Source: Streptomyces sp. ST2-7A (GTDB lineage: Bacteria > Actinomycetota > Actinomycetes > Streptomycetales > Streptomycetaceae). Taken from it: 64,000 nucleotides of DNA. The DNA is taken from contig NZ_JAJUWS010000005.1 in assembly GCF_021390475.1 (NCBI RefSeq), positions 147,657 through 211,656 of the forward strand, in the 5' to 3' direction. Position 1 is the stretch's first letter. Every line of letters begins with the position of its first letter. Under the pieces are notes generated by a model. It made no database searches. It was not told the origin of the DNA and saw only the letters and a list, made by a program, of their open reading frames with translations. Below are positions 25,694-42,806 of the stretch, piece after piece. The position numbers and the translations under genes were made by a program.

Positions 25694-27073
25694 GTGGGAC
25701 TCGTCACCGCGACCGGTACGGCCATCCCGGAATCCAGGCTCGCGGAGCTGGGTGAGGCGATCAGGGGACGGACCATCACCGCGCAGGACGCCGACTACGA
25801 CGAGCGCAAGCAGATCTGGAACGGCTACTTCCAGAAGAATCCCGGGGCGATCGTCCAGGTGGACGGCGCATCCGACGTCGTCAGGGTCGTCAGCTTCGCG
25901 CGTGAGAACGACATCGAGCTGGCCGTCAAGGGCGGCGGCCACTGCTTCGCCGGCACCGGCACCGTCGAGGGCGGACTACTGCTCGACACCTCCCGGCTGC
26001 GCGGCATCCGGGTCGACCCGGCCAAGCGCCGCCTGGTCGTCCAGCCCGGCCTGGAGCAGGGCGACGTCGATGCCGAGACCACCGGCTTCGGGCTCGCCGT
26101 CACCGGCTCTCAGGAGTCGTACATCGGTATCGGCGGCCTCACTCTGGGCGGCGGCCTCGGCTGGCTCGCCCGCTACCGGGGTCTACTCGTGGACAACCTG
26201 GTCTCCGCCGACATCGTGCTCGCCAGCGGTGAGCTGGTGACCACCACCGCGCAGGACCACCCCGACCTGTTCTGGGCGATCCGGGGCGGCGGCGGCAACT
26301 ACGGCGTGGCCACCCGCTTCGAGTTCGACCTTCACCCGCAGGGCGACTGCATGGCGGGGCTACTCGCATTCCCCATCGACCAGACGGTGGACGTGGCCCG
26401 GCGGCTCGACGAGTTCAACCGGACCGCCCCCGACGAGCTGACCACCTCCTTCGCCTTCCTCACCGCCCCGGGCGGTGCGCCGGCGATCGGCCTGGGCTTC
26501 GTGCACGCCGCTCCCGACGACTCCACCGAGGACCTGGTCGACCGGATGCGCGGCCTCGGCACCGGTGCGCTCCTCGACCACTGCGGCCTGATGCCGTACG
26601 TGGCCGTGCAGCGGATGCTCGACGAGAACACCGTCGCCGGTCACCGGTACTACCCGCGCTCGTTCCTGCTGCCCGAACTGCGCGACGAGCCGCTGCAGAT
26701 CCTCGCCGACGGGTTCGTCAACGCCCCGTCCGAACGGAGCTTGGTCGGCGGCGGTCTGATGGGCGGTGTCATGTCGAACGTACCGGCGTCCGAGACCCCC
26801 TTCCTGCACCGCGAGGGCTACCTGACCAGCATCCTTACCTCCTGGACCGACCCGGCCAAGGACGAGGAGGCCGTCGAGTGGACCGAGAAGGTGTACTCCG
26901 AACTCCTGCCGTACACCACCGGCGCGGTCTACGCCAACCACCTGGGCGCGGACTCCGCCGAGCGCATCGAGGACGCCTACGGCTCCAACTACGAGCGGTT
27001 GACCCGAATCAAGGCCGTCTACGATCCCGAGAACTTCTTCCACACGAACAACAACATCAAGCCGGCGACCTGA
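25694..27073 (+). CDS. Berberine-bridge-enzyme-like FAD-linked oxidase
   Basis: A 459-residue oxidase of the PCMH/BBE family. The N-terminal FAD domain has KGGGHCFAGTGTVEGG, where the His is the covalent 8-alpha flavin site, and GGLTLGGGLGWLARYRGLLVDNL. The second covalent site, a Cys preceding that glycine-rich loop in bicovalent members, is not there (the stretch reads SQESYIGIGG). The protein ends in the BBE motif DPENFFHTNNNI. AGGAGG lies 6 nt before GTG 25694. It probably oxidises a C-N or C-O bond, for example thiazoline to thiazole or thiazolidine dehydrogenation, with oxygen as acceptor. It is monocistronic with a strong terminator. Confidence 0.92.
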   Translation: MGLVTATGTAIPESRLAELGEAIRGRTITAQDADYDERKQIWNGYFQKNPGAIVQVDGASDVVRVVSFARENDIELAVKGGGHCFAGTGTVEGGLLLDTSRLRGIRVDPAKRRLVVQPGLEQGDVDAETTGFGLAVTGSQESYIGIGGLTLGGGLGWLARYRGLLVDNLVSADIVLASGELVTTTAQDHPDLFWAIRGGGGNYGVATRFEFDLHPQGDCMAGLLAFPIDQTVDVARRLDEFNRTAPDELTTSFAFLTAPGGAPAIGLGFVHAAPDDSTEDLVDRMRGLGTGALLDHCGLMPYVAVQRMLDENTVAGHRYYPRSFLLPELRDEPLQILADGFVNAPSERSLVGGGLMGGVMSNVPASETPFLHREGYLTSILTSWTDPAKDEEAVEWTEKVYSELLPYTTGAVYANHLGADSAERIEDAYGSNYERLTRIKAVYDPENFFHTNNNIKPAT

Positions 27074-27119
27074 TCCAGGCGGGCCTGCCTGCGGGATGCG
27101 GGCGGGCCTGCCGCGCACG

Positions 27120-27156
27120 ACGGTGCCCGGACCCCTGCACGAGGTCCGGGCACCGT
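27120..27156. terminator. Bidirectional hairpin terminator
   Basis: Perfect 14-bp arms ACGGTGCCCGGACC (27120-27133) and GGTCCGGGCACCGT (27143-27156), 9-nt loop, between the convergent BBE oxidase and O-methyltransferase genes. It closes the long minus-strand NRPS operon. Confidence 0.85.
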
Positions 27157-27175
27157 CACGTGCGCGCGGGTCCGT

Positions 27176-27814
27176 TCAGCCGACCCGCCGGATGACGCTC
27201 ACACCCTCGCGCACGGTGAGCACGCTCTGCCGCACCCGAGGGTCGGCCGCGACATGCGCGTTGAACGCGCGCATCGCGACGGTGTCGGGCTGCTGGTCCC
27301 GTTCGTTGGCGACGCCTCCGAACTGCAGGACGTTGTCGGCCAGGAGCAGGCCGTGTGGGGACAGCTTCGGCAGCACCGCCTCGTAGTAGTCGATGTACCC
27401 GGGCTTGTCGGCGTCGACGAAGACCAGGTCGAAGGGGCCGGGCAGGTCCCCGATCGACGTCAGGGCCGGTCCCTCCCAGAGGTGGATGCTCTCCGCCCAG
27501 GGCGAGGCCGCGAAGTGCTTGCGCGCGATCGAGACGTGCAGCGGGTTCAGTTCACAGGTGTGGAGTTCGCAGCCCTCCGGCATCGCCCGGGCCATGCAGA
27601 GCGCGGAGTAGCCGGTGAAGGTACCGATCTCCAGGATGCGGCGGGGCCGCAGGGCGAACACCACAGCGGCCAGGAACTCCCCCTCCAGACTCCCCACCAT
27701 CATGGCCGGCAGGTCCGTCTCGGCCTCGGTGTCGGCGACCAGGGCGGCCAGCCAGGACGGCGCGGGGGAGGAGACCTCCTCGGCGTACTTCTCCACGACC
27801 GGTCGTACGATCAT
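27176..27814 (-). CDS. O-methyltransferase (catechol OMT/CCoAOMT-like)
   Basis: A 212-residue class I SAM methyltransferase. Motif I is ILEIGTFTGYSALCMA, followed by CELNPLHVSIARKHF; the metal-binding Asp/Asn pair is in FVDADKPGYIDYYEAVLPKL and LLADNVLQFGG. Family members methylate catechol-like or vicinal hydroxyls with magnesium, so an oxygenated quinoline or phenol is a reasonable target. It is the last gene of the seven-gene operon, overlapping the thioesterase by four bases. Length is normal. Confidence 0.92.
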   Translation of the reverse strand: MIVRPVVEKYAEEVSSPAPSWLAALVADTEAETDLPAMMVGSLEGEFLAAVVFALRPRRILEIGTFTGYSALCMARAMPEGCELHTCELNPLHVSIARKHFAASPWAESIHLWEGPALTSIGDLPGPFDLVFVDADKPGYIDYYEAVLPKLSPHGLLLADNVLQFGGVANERDQQPDTVAMRAFNAHVAADPRVRQSVLTVREGVSVIRRVG

Positions 27815-28602
27815 CCTCGGTTCCCTCCCGCGGGGTCGGTGTGGGCGTGTTGGGGGCCGCCGTGCAGCCGTCGGGCCAGCCAGTGCGTCAACTCGTCGAG
27901 GGCGGGCCCGCGCAGATAGAAATGGCCGCCCGGGAACGCGCTCAGTTCGGTCTGCGCCGAGGTGGCCTCCGCCCAGGCCGCCGCGCCCGCCGCGTCGACC
28001 TCGGGGTCCTCGGTGCCGTAACAGACGCTCACCGGCACCGAGATGTCGCGGCCGGTCCCGGGACGGTAGGTGCCCACCAGGTGGTAGTCCGCGCGGAGCA
28101 TCGGCAGCGTTATCTCGCGCAGGCCCTCCATCTGGAGCAACTGTGCGTCAGTGCCGCCGAGTCGGCACACGTCGGCCCACAGCTGCTCGTCGTCCAGGTG
28201 TTTGTCGTCCGGGCGCTGCCGGGAAGGTCCCGGACGACCGGAGACGATCAGCCGCTCCGGGAGCGCCTCGCCCGCCGTGCCGAGGAGCCGGGTGACCTCG
28301 TGCGCGACGGAGGCGCCCATGCTGTGCCCGAAGAACCACACGGGCTTGTCGTCCAGTTGGGTCAGCGCCTTGGCCAGCGGCTCCACGAGGCCGGGCATGT
28401 CGGTGCAGCAGGGCTCGCCGATGCGGTCCTCCCTGCCGGGGTACTGCACCACCATGCCCTCGACGCCCTCGGGCAGGTCGCGCACCAGCGGGCGGTAGAA
28501 GCTCGCCGCGCCGCCGCCGTGGGGGAAGAACACCAGGCGCCGCACGGCCTCGGGCCGGGGGAAGTAGCCGCGCAGCCACGGGTTCGGGACATCGGTGCTC
28601 AT
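27811..28602 (-). CDS. Type II thioesterase (NRPS editing)
   Basis: A 263-residue alpha/beta-hydrolase thioesterase. The nucleophile motif is GHSMGAS, the Asp lies in the GTEDPEVD region and the His in FPGGHFYLRG, all in standard positions. Such stand-alone enzymes remove wrong or stalled groups from NRPS carrier proteins. The start ATG overlaps the stop of the imide reductase gene (ATGA) and its stop overlaps the O-methyltransferase. It resembles the thioesterases of yersiniabactin- and pyochelin-type clusters. Confidence 0.92.
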   Translation of the reverse strand: MSTDVPNPWLRGYFPRPEAVRRLVFFPHGGGAASFYRPLVRDLPEGVEGMVVQYPGREDRIGEPCCTDMPGLVEPLAKALTQLDDKPVWFFGHSMGASVAHEVTRLLGTAGEALPERLIVSGRPGPSRQRPDDKHLDDEQLWADVCRLGGTDAQLLQMEGLREITLPMLRADYHLVGTYRPGTGRDISVPVSVCYGTEDPEVDAAGAAAWAEATSAQTELSAFPGGHFYLRGPALDELTHWLARRLHGGPQHAHTDPAGGNRG

Positions 28603-29678
28603 GCCGGGACCTCCAGCAGATCCGAGGCGACGAGGAGTTCCGGCGGCGCCTTCGGGTGGCGCAGCCGTACCGGCCCACAGGCCTCACTCACGCGCATCGC
28701 CAGCTTCGCCAGGGCCACGTGGTACTGCACGTGCCCCCGGCTGTCGGCGCCCGATTGGACCTCGTCCCAGGCCGTGGTGATGGCCCGTGCCGTGGCGTGC
28801 GGCCACAGTTCGCGCAGCACCTCGCTGTACGAGGCGCCCGGCGCCGGACCCAGGTGCTCCACGCTCGGCACCATGAGGTGCGGGGCGGCGGAGTCGCCGA
28901 AGCGCACCAGCTCCCTCATGTCGCCCGGCATGTGGGGGCGCATGCTCCACTGCACCGGGCCGTGTGTGTTGATCAGGGTGAGGTGCCCCCCGTCCGTGCC
29001 CAGGGTGATGCGGTGGAAGAGGTGGCTGTAGTTGTCGGGGTCGGAGGGCACCAGCTCGTTCTGCAGCCGGAAGGACATCGGAACACCGGCAAAGCGGCCG
29101 GTCAGGCTCCGGTATGGTACCTCCGGTGCCTCCGCGAGCACCCCGTCGATGCTGTGCGGGCGGATCGACCCGAGTGCCCGGCCCAGGATGTCGAAGATCG
29201 TATAGAGCACCTGGAAGGCGCAGGTCACGTCGAGGAACAGCGGCTGCTGCCGGGCCACCAGGACGCGGGCGGCGCCGATGAAGCGGCGCACCGGCTCCAC
29301 GTGCGGATAATGCGTGTTCAGCCGGAACACCACCCCGGACTCGGTGGCAGCGCGCAGGCACGCCACCAACTCGTCCGGGTGCAGAGGGTGCTCCTGCAGC
29401 ACGTGCACGCCACGGCGCATCAGCGCCTGCGAGAGTTTGGGTCCGGGGCCGCCGTTCATCACCCCGCCGACGACCACGCAGGCCAGGTCGACGTCGTCGG
29501 GCACCTCCTCGACCGTGGACCACAGCGGTACGTCGTGGTGCGCGGCGCAGGCACGGCTGCGGGCACTGCCGGACGCGAGGATCCCGGCCAGCTCGAAACC
29601 GAAGTCCGCCCGCTCGAAGGCAGCCAGGTAGACACGGCCGAAGCCGGTGCCGGCCACCAGGACGCGTGGACGGGTCAC
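28599..29678 (-). CDS. Thiazolinyl imide reductase (PchG/Irp3 type)
   Basis: A 359-residue NADPH-dependent reductase that converts a carrier-bound thiazoline to thiazolidine, as in pyochelin and yersiniabactin. It has an N-terminal Rossmann strand with VLVAGTGFGRVYL, then VPLWSTVEEV and the HVLQEHPLHPDELVACL segment that is highly characteristic of this family. GTG 29678 overlaps the upstream stop (GTGA). Since NRPS-2 carries a methyltransferase in its A domain, the secondary amine made by this reductase is probably N-methylated, as in pyochelin. One of the three rings is therefore expected to be an N-methylthiazolidine. Confidence 0.93.
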   Translation of the reverse strand: MTRPRVLVAGTGFGRVYLAAFERADFGFELAGILASGSARSRACAAHHDVPLWSTVEEVPDDVDLACVVVGGVMNGGPGPKLSQALMRRGVHVLQEHPLHPDELVACLRAATESGVVFRLNTHYPHVEPVRRFIGAARVLVARQQPLFLDVTCAFQVLYTIFDILGRALGSIRPHSIDGVLAEAPEVPYRSLTGRFAGVPMSFRLQNELVPSDPDNYSHLFHRITLGTDGGHLTLINTHGPVQWSMRPHMPGDMRELVRFGDSAAPHLMVPSVEHLGPAPGASYSEVLRELWPHATARAITTAWDEVQSGADSRGHVQYHVALAKLAMRVSEACGPVRLRHPKAPPELLVASDLLEVPA

Positions 29679-30817
29679 AGTTCGCCCTCCTCCATGGCAC
29701 GGGCCGCGAGGATCGGCCGGTCGGTGACCTCCAGCAGCCCGACCGCGGGGTCGGTCCGCAGAGCGGCGAGCACGGTCTCGGCGTCGAGTACGTCGGAGCC
29801 GAAGTGCACCCCTGGGCCTGTCCCGCCGTCCAGCACTGTCAGCACGGCCAGCGCACCGGCGAGGCCGGTCAGGGCGTACGTGTCGCCGGCGCGCAGAGCC
29901 AGACTGCGGGTGGCCGGGCGTCCGGTGCCGTCGGTGCCGGTGACCTCGAACAGCATGAGCTGGAACGGGTCCCTGCCGAACAGGTCGAGCGCCGCGGCAC
30001 GGGTGAGCTCCTCGGCCGCCTCGGCGAGAGCGGACTCGCCGCGCATCGCCCCCTGGAGTCTGCTCAGGCAGTTCATCATGTGCGCGCCGCCGTCGAAGAC
30101 GTTGTACCAGTCGATCTCCGTGAGCCCGGTGACCTCGGGGAGCCGCGCGGACTCGAAACTCAGGTACGGGTAGACGTCCACCCGGTTGTGCGCGTAGGGC
30201 AGTTTGACGCCGGTACGCGGCTCCAGCTCGCGCTCCACGCGGATGCCGCCCCTGATCGCGCCGCGGGCTTCCCCGTACGCACCTCCCATGGACAGCAGGT
30301 AGTCGGCGGCTCCGGCCGGGGTGAGCCGGTCCATCGTGCCGACGTAGGCCGTCAGCCGTTGCGGGCGGCTCATGGTGGAGCACAGGTGGCGGGGGAGTAG
30401 ACCGGTCAGGCCCGGCTGCATGCCCGCCGTGATGACGGCGGTACCGGTGAAGGTGCCCGGCCGGGTCAGTGCCTCCAGCAGCGGCTCGTCGCCACCCGGG
30501 TCGACATAGTCGGCGTCGGCCGCCGCCGCGGCCCAGGCCACCCGGTCGAGGACCTGGTAGGACGGGCCCGCACAGTTGAGGACGACACGCGCGCCGCTGC
30601 AGAACCGGGCCAGCGACCGGCCGTCGTACAGGTCCACCTCGACCGCCTCGCCGCGCAGACCGGATTTGGCCAGCAGGGTCTCCGCCCGGGCGCGGTCGCG
30701 CCCGCCGAGCCGTACGACGGCGTCGGGAAGGCGGTCGGCGATGGCCCGTACGGCGGCCTCGCCGACGGCGCCGTAGGCGCCGACCACTGCGACCGACGGG
30801 GTGCTGTGCTCGCTCAC
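29675..30817 (-). CDS. Saccharopine-dehydrogenase-like NAD(P)-binding oxidoreductase
   Basis: A 380-residue protein with an N-terminal Rossmann fold (VAVVGAYGAVGEAAVRAI) and the saccharopine dehydrogenase layout: ARVVLNCAGPSY, ADYVDPGGDEPLL, ITAGMQPGLTGLLPR. It overlaps both NRPS-2 and the imide reductase by four bases, so it is made in step with the assembly line. Similar saccharopine-dehydrogenase-like genes occur in coelibactin-like thiazoline clusters. It could reduce a second imine or thiazoline, or oxidise one, on the carrier protein. Substrate assignment is inference; the fold is clear. Confidence 0.88.
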   Translation of the reverse strand: MSEHSTPSVAVVGAYGAVGEAAVRAIADRLPDAVVRLGGRDRARAETLLAKSGLRGEAVEVDLYDGRSLARFCSGARVVLNCAGPSYQVLDRVAWAAAAADADYVDPGGDEPLLEALTRPGTFTGTAVITAGMQPGLTGLLPRHLCSTMSRPQRLTAYVGTMDRLTPAGAADYLLSMGGAYGEARGAIRGGIRVERELEPRTGVKLPYAHNRVDVYPYLSFESARLPEVTGLTEIDWYNVFDGGAHMMNCLSRLQGAMRGESALAEAAEELTRAAALDLFGRDPFQLMLFEVTGTDGTGRPATRSLALRAGDTYALTGLAGALAVLTVLDGGTGPGVHFGSDVLDAETVLAALRTDPAVGLLEVTDRPILAARAMEEGEL

Positions 30818-33800
30818 GCGTTCTCCTCATCGGGCAGGTCGATCACATCGGAGGTGACCAGCTCACGGCAGGTGAAGTGGTCGCCCGGCACGGTCTGTCG
30901 CAGGAGACCGCCCACGCAGACCGACTCCCACAGTGCGGTCATGTCGGCGGCCATGGCGGGCCAGACCGGGGACTCCTCCTCATGCACCAGCAGCCGGGCC
31001 TCCCCGGTGTACAGACCGGGCTCGTGGGCGGCGACGCAGGCCGCCAGCGCCCGTCCCCGCGCCAGGAGTTCGGCGAGTTTGCCCGCGCCCAGCCCCAGAG
31101 CCCCGGCGAGCTCGGCCTGCCGCTCCTCGCGCGGGAGCGCGCCGAGCGCGGCGGCCGTCTCGCCCACGGCTCGCAGCTCCGGCTCGCTCCGGTCCCCCAG
31201 CGCGGCCAGCGCACCGGGCGGTACGTCACCGGCGGGGGCGAGCGCGGCGAGCGCCGACCCGAGTGCGGGGGCGTCCGGGTAGCCCAAGGCGGCCGGGTCC
31301 TGCCCGCGGTCCAGGCAGAGCAACGCCTCTTCGAGGACCTCGTCGCGCACAGTGGCGGGCAGCGGGTAGCTGCTCAGCACGGTCAGCCCGCACACCGGGG
31401 CGCCGAGCTCGGCCAGCTGCTGGGCGACGGCGAGCGCCAGCACACCCCCGCTGTGCGCGCCGACCAGATGGAACGGACCCGGGCTCAACGCCCGTACCCG
31501 CGCCACGATCTCCTGCGCCACGTCGTCCAGGCTCTGTCCCTCGGCCACCCGCACCGGCGGCACCACCACCACCGGGTCGAGCCTCCCGAGGCCGTCGGCG
31601 AGCCGCTCCGCGTGGCCGCCCAGGCCGTCGCCGACCAGGACGTGCACCGGGTTGCCGAGAGCGTCCGCCGTCCCGATCAGCGCCAACTCGTCACCGGCCC
31701 CGCTCTCCTCGGACACGCCCTGCCCCTGCTGGAGGAACGCGGACAGCTCGCGCACCGACGCGCCGCCCAGCAGCTCGCGCAGCAGCTCGTCGAAGAAGAC
31801 CTCGGCCGCGGCCGGTACCTGCTCGCGCAGCGCCGTGACGAGCTGGGCGGCGAGCAGCGAATCCCCACCCAGCGCGTAGAAGTTCGTGTCGAGCGACACC
31901 TCCGACTCGCGCAGTACCTCCGCGTACACTGCGGCGACGCCCCACTCCAGTTCGCCGGCCTCGCGCACGCTCTCCTCGGCGACCGCGGCGCCCGCCGCAC
32001 GGTGCTCCTCGGCCCACCGGGCCAGGGCGGCGCGGTCGACCTTGCCGTTGTCCGTCAGCGGCAGCGCGTCCAGCACCTCGAAGCGCGACGGGATCATCTC
32101 CGCCGGGAGCCGCTCGGCGAGCCGCCGGGTCAGCTCCTCGGTGTCGAGCGGCTCCCGGTCGGTCTTGAAGCGCGCCGCGAAGACGTGCATCCCGATGCGG
32201 GCCAGCTCGTCCTCGGGCGCCGGGACGCACAGCTCCAGGTCGGCCCCGGCCTCGGCCAGCAGTTCGTACCACTGCCCGCGGCCGATGAAGGTCTGGTCCT
32301 TGCCGTGGCGCACGTCCTGGAAGTCCCCGGCGGTGGCGTCGAAGAGGAACTCCATCGAGGTGAGGATCTGGTAGTTGTCGCGGGTCGTCTCGATGAAGAC
32401 CAGCCATCCGCCGGGCACCAGCACCTCGCGCACCCGGCGCAGGACCGCGCGGGCGTCCTTCGCATAGTGCATGACGTTGCCACACAGGATCACGTCCACC
32501 GAGTTCGGCCTGACGCCCTGTTCGCGGTACGGCTCGTTGAAGTCGAACAGCGCGTAGTCCACCCAGGGGTGTTCGGCGAACCTCTCACCGGCCTTGTTCA
32601 GGAAGAACTGCGACACGTCGCTGAAGGTGTAGTGGACGTTCTCGCCGTCCAGCGCCGGAATGGTGTCGACACTGGTGCCGCCGACACCCGCGCCGACCTC
32701 CAGCACCCGCAGCGGACGGCCGGAGGTGTTGCGCCGGGCCACGCCCAGCACGGTGGAGGTGGCCAGCCTGTTGAGGTAGCAGGAGAGGAAGCCCTCCATG
32801 TATGCGGCCTCGTGGATGCTCAGGTCACCCTCGGGAAACAGCATCCGCAGCGGGTCCCGCTCGTCGCGCATCAGCTCCGGCAGGTGGGCGGCGGCGAGTT
32901 TGAAGTAGTTCACCAGCTCGGGGCGGTCGTTGGCCTCCGGCAGCAGCCGGTCGACCTCGGCCCACGCCTGCTCGACGTCCTCGGGGGTGACCAGGCGCAG
33001 ACAACCGAAGGTGCCGTCCGCGGCCCGGTCCAGGTAGCCGTTTTCCACGCAGGCGGCCAGCCAGCGGCGCACCAGTCGCTCGTGCTTGGGCACCACCTTG
33101 GCCAGCCGCATGATCTCGGAGGTGCTGTGACGCGTGGCGGCGTTCGGCCACACGCCCTCCCGGCGCAGGACGTCGACCATGCGGCGCAGTGCCGCGTCGT
33201 CGAGCACGGCCGCGAACTCGACCACTTTCGCGATGTCCACCCCGTCGCGGATCTCCTCGGCCGCCGCGAGCACCTCGGGCACCAGGGCCGCGTCCACGGC
33301 GTGGTCGGCCGGGTCTGCGGGCGAGGGCGAGACGAAGGCGATCAGCCTGCGGTCGTTGCGCTCGCCCTGCGTGGTGACCGCCACCGCGTCGACCTGCGGA
33401 TCGACGGCCAGGGCCGACTCCACCTCGGCCAGTTCGATACGGTGGCCGCGGATCTTGACCTGCCGGTCGTCGCGGCCGATGAACTCCAGGGTGCCGTCGG
33501 GCAGATAGCGGGCGAGGTCGCCGGTACGGTACACCCGCTCGCCATCGGGCAGCGCGAAGAAGCTCGCCTCGGTCTTCTCCGGGTCGCCCAGATAGCCTTT
33601 TGCGAGGCCGGCGCCGGCGATGTATAGGTCGCCCACGACGAGGTCGGGGCCGGGCCGCAGGAACGCGTCGAGCACGTGGAAGCGCTGGTTCTCCAGCGGA
33701 GTGCCGTACGGGATGCTCGGAGCCGCCGTGTCGACCTCGCCGATCGGGTGGAAGATCGACCAGATCGACGCCTCGGTGGCGCCGCCGAGACTGTACAGCT

Positions 33801-36206
33801 CCGCCCGGGGGAGCCGTGCGCGGACGGCGTCGGGGAGCGTCACGGGTATCCAGTCGCCCGACATCATGCCGAGACGCACGCTTCCGCAGCTGCGGCCCTC
33901 ACCACGCAGGTACTCCTCCAACAGCATCATCTGGGCGGGCACCGTGTTCAGCACCGTCACTCCGTGCCCGGTGATCAGCTCGGCCCAGTGCGAAGGGTCG
34001 CTGCGCCGCTCCGGGGCGGGGAGCACGAGTGTGCCGCCCCGGCCGAGGACGCCGAAGACGTCGAAGACCGACAGGTCGAAGCCCGGGCTCGACAGCCCCA
34101 GCGCGACGTCGTCCCTGCCGATCCCGAACCTCCGGCACACGTCGTCCAGGGTGTTGACCGCCGCGCGGTGACTGATCTCCACGCCCTTCGGCTCGCCGGT
34201 CGAGCCCGAGGTGAAGATGACGTACGCCGAGTCGTCCGGGGAGACCGGAACCTCGTCGAGAGCGGCCGTGGACAGTCGGTCCACGTCGATGCGTCCGACT
34301 CCTGCGGGCAGCGCGCCGCCGACCGTGCTGTGCGCGACCACCAGACCGATCCCGGCGGAGTCGATGATTTTGTTGCGCCGGGCATCGGGCTGGCCCGCCT
34401 CGACCGGGACGTACGTGCCCCCGGCCAGCAGCACCCCGAGCGCCCCGGCGATCTGCTCCCAGCCCTTCTCCAGCACCACCGCCACCCGCCGGCGCGGCCG
34501 GTGGCCCTGTGCGGTGAGCGCGGCGGCCACGGCGGCGGCCCGGCCGGCCAGAGTCGCGTAGTCCACGCTTCCGCGGTGGTCGATGAGGGCCGTCGCGTCC
34601 GGGCACCGGCGTGCCGCGTCGAGCAGCGCCCGGTGCAGCGGCGCGTCGCTCACGGGCCGGGCCGTGTCGTTGGCCGCCGCGCGCCGCTGCGCCTGGTGGG
34701 CGGGCAAGGCGAGCGGGTCGCCCTCCCACGCCTCGTCCCCGTCGGCGAGCCGGTGCAGGAGGTCGCGGAACGCGGCGAACATGTCGTCGAGGACCGGCTG
34801 GGGCACGGTGTCGTCCCGCACGTCCCAGTTGACGAGCAGTGCCCCGCCGGCCTCCATCGCCTGGCAGTCCACCCAGACCTGCGGCGTCTGACTGATGCCG
34901 TTGCGGATCTGGGAGCGCATCATGCCCTGGGGGGCGAGCCCGTCGGAGAGTCCGATGGCGCTGGTGAACACCACCGGCATCATCGAACCCTGCCGGCCCC
35001 GGCGGCGGGTCAGCTCGCGCAACACCTCCACGCCCGAGAACAGCCGGTGGTCGAGGTCCTCGAAGAGCTGCTCGCCCGCCCTGCGGGCCCGTCCGGCGAA
35101 GGTGTCGGCGCAGCCGCCGTCGACGGCCAACAGCTCGACGGAGGTGAAGTCGCCCACGATGTCGCCCACGTCCGGGTGCAGTGGCAGCCGGCTGAGCACC
35201 GTCACGTCGAGCGTGAACCTGGGGCTGCGGCTCCAGCGGCCGATCACCTCGGCGTACGCGGCCATCACGGCCGTCGACGCGGAGACCTGCTGTTTTCCGG
35301 CGCGGGTCTTGAGCGCCGACCACGGCGCGGGCTCGAGCCGCAGTTCGCGCCGAGTGAAACCGGCCGCACCGTGTCGGCTGGGCCGGTCGATCAACGGCAG
35401 CTCGGGGGCGGGTGGCAGCCTGTCCAGGCGCGCCGTCCAGTAGTCGCGGTCGCGCTCGTACGCGGGCCCCTGGCGCACCGCCCGTTCCGCCCGCAGATAG
35501 TCGCGGAACGAGATCGCGGGGGCCGCGAGAGTGGCGTCGGGGTCCTCGTAGAACGTGCCGAACTCGTCCAGCAGCCGGTAGATGCTCACGTAGTCCGCGA
35601 TCAGGAAGTCGATGGAGAAGTGCAGGACTGCCCGATCGGCGAACTCGGTGACCTCCAGCGAGTACAGCGGGCACGCGGTGACATCCTTGGACTCCGCGGA
35701 GAGCCGGCCGCGGACCTCGCGCAGCGTCTCCTCGCCCGCTGCCGCGGGCAGTGCGGTCGTGTCGTGCCAGCCGATGACGGGGGCGGGCGGATCCTTCAGC
35801 ACCCGCTGGTAGCCGTCGTAGTCGATGACCACGCGCAGCATCTCGTGCCGGTCGACCACCCGCTGCCAGGCCCGCAGCAGCCGATCCCGGTCGAGCGCGG
35901 GGAACTCCAGCTCGCCGTAGGCGTGACAGGGCACCGAGCCGTACTCGAAGGCGCCCCGGCGGCCCAGCAGGTAGGCCGACTGGACCTCGGTGAGGGGGAA
36001 CGGCTCGTGGGCCGCGTCGGGATCGGGCCGCACCTGCTGCGGGCTGCGCTCGCGCAGCACCCGGAGCACGTCCTCCCGGCAGCCGGAGAGCAGGACACGG
36101 CGCTCGGGGGTCATGATCCCCTCTGGACCCCGGAACCGGAGTTTGCCCTCGTCCTCCCACAGGTGCAGTCCGGCCTGTTCGAGTTCGCTGATGATGTCGG
36201 CGGCGG

Positions 36207-36210
<4 letters not shown>
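30814..36210 (-). CDS. NRPS-2: docking-Cy-A(MT)-T-TE
   Basis: The terminal NRPS, 1798 residues. Residues 1-57 form a TubC-type N-terminal docking domain. A cyclisation domain follows (about 70-500) with DFLIADYVS, the DxxxxDxxS heterocyclisation motif. The A domain (about 545-930, A10 near 1390) has FDLSVFDVFG, NTVPA, SGDWIP and GGATEASIW, close to cysteine-specific codes. A methyltransferase is inserted between A8 and A10 with the SAM site VLEVGAGVGGTS near 1170, as in PchF. The carrier has GGDSLLAAQ near 1449 and the thioesterase GAHSGG near 1585 with PGDHF. It adds the third heterocycle, methylates it and releases the chain. GTG 36210 overlaps the NRPS-1 stop. Confidence 0.95.

Positions 36211-42795
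<6,585 letters not shown>

Positions 42796-42806
<11 letters not shown>

Noticed and set aside
30877..33627. About 916-codon plus-strand open frame inside NRPS-2
   Set aside because: It is antisense to the well-supported NRPS domains; such shadows are expected at this GC content.
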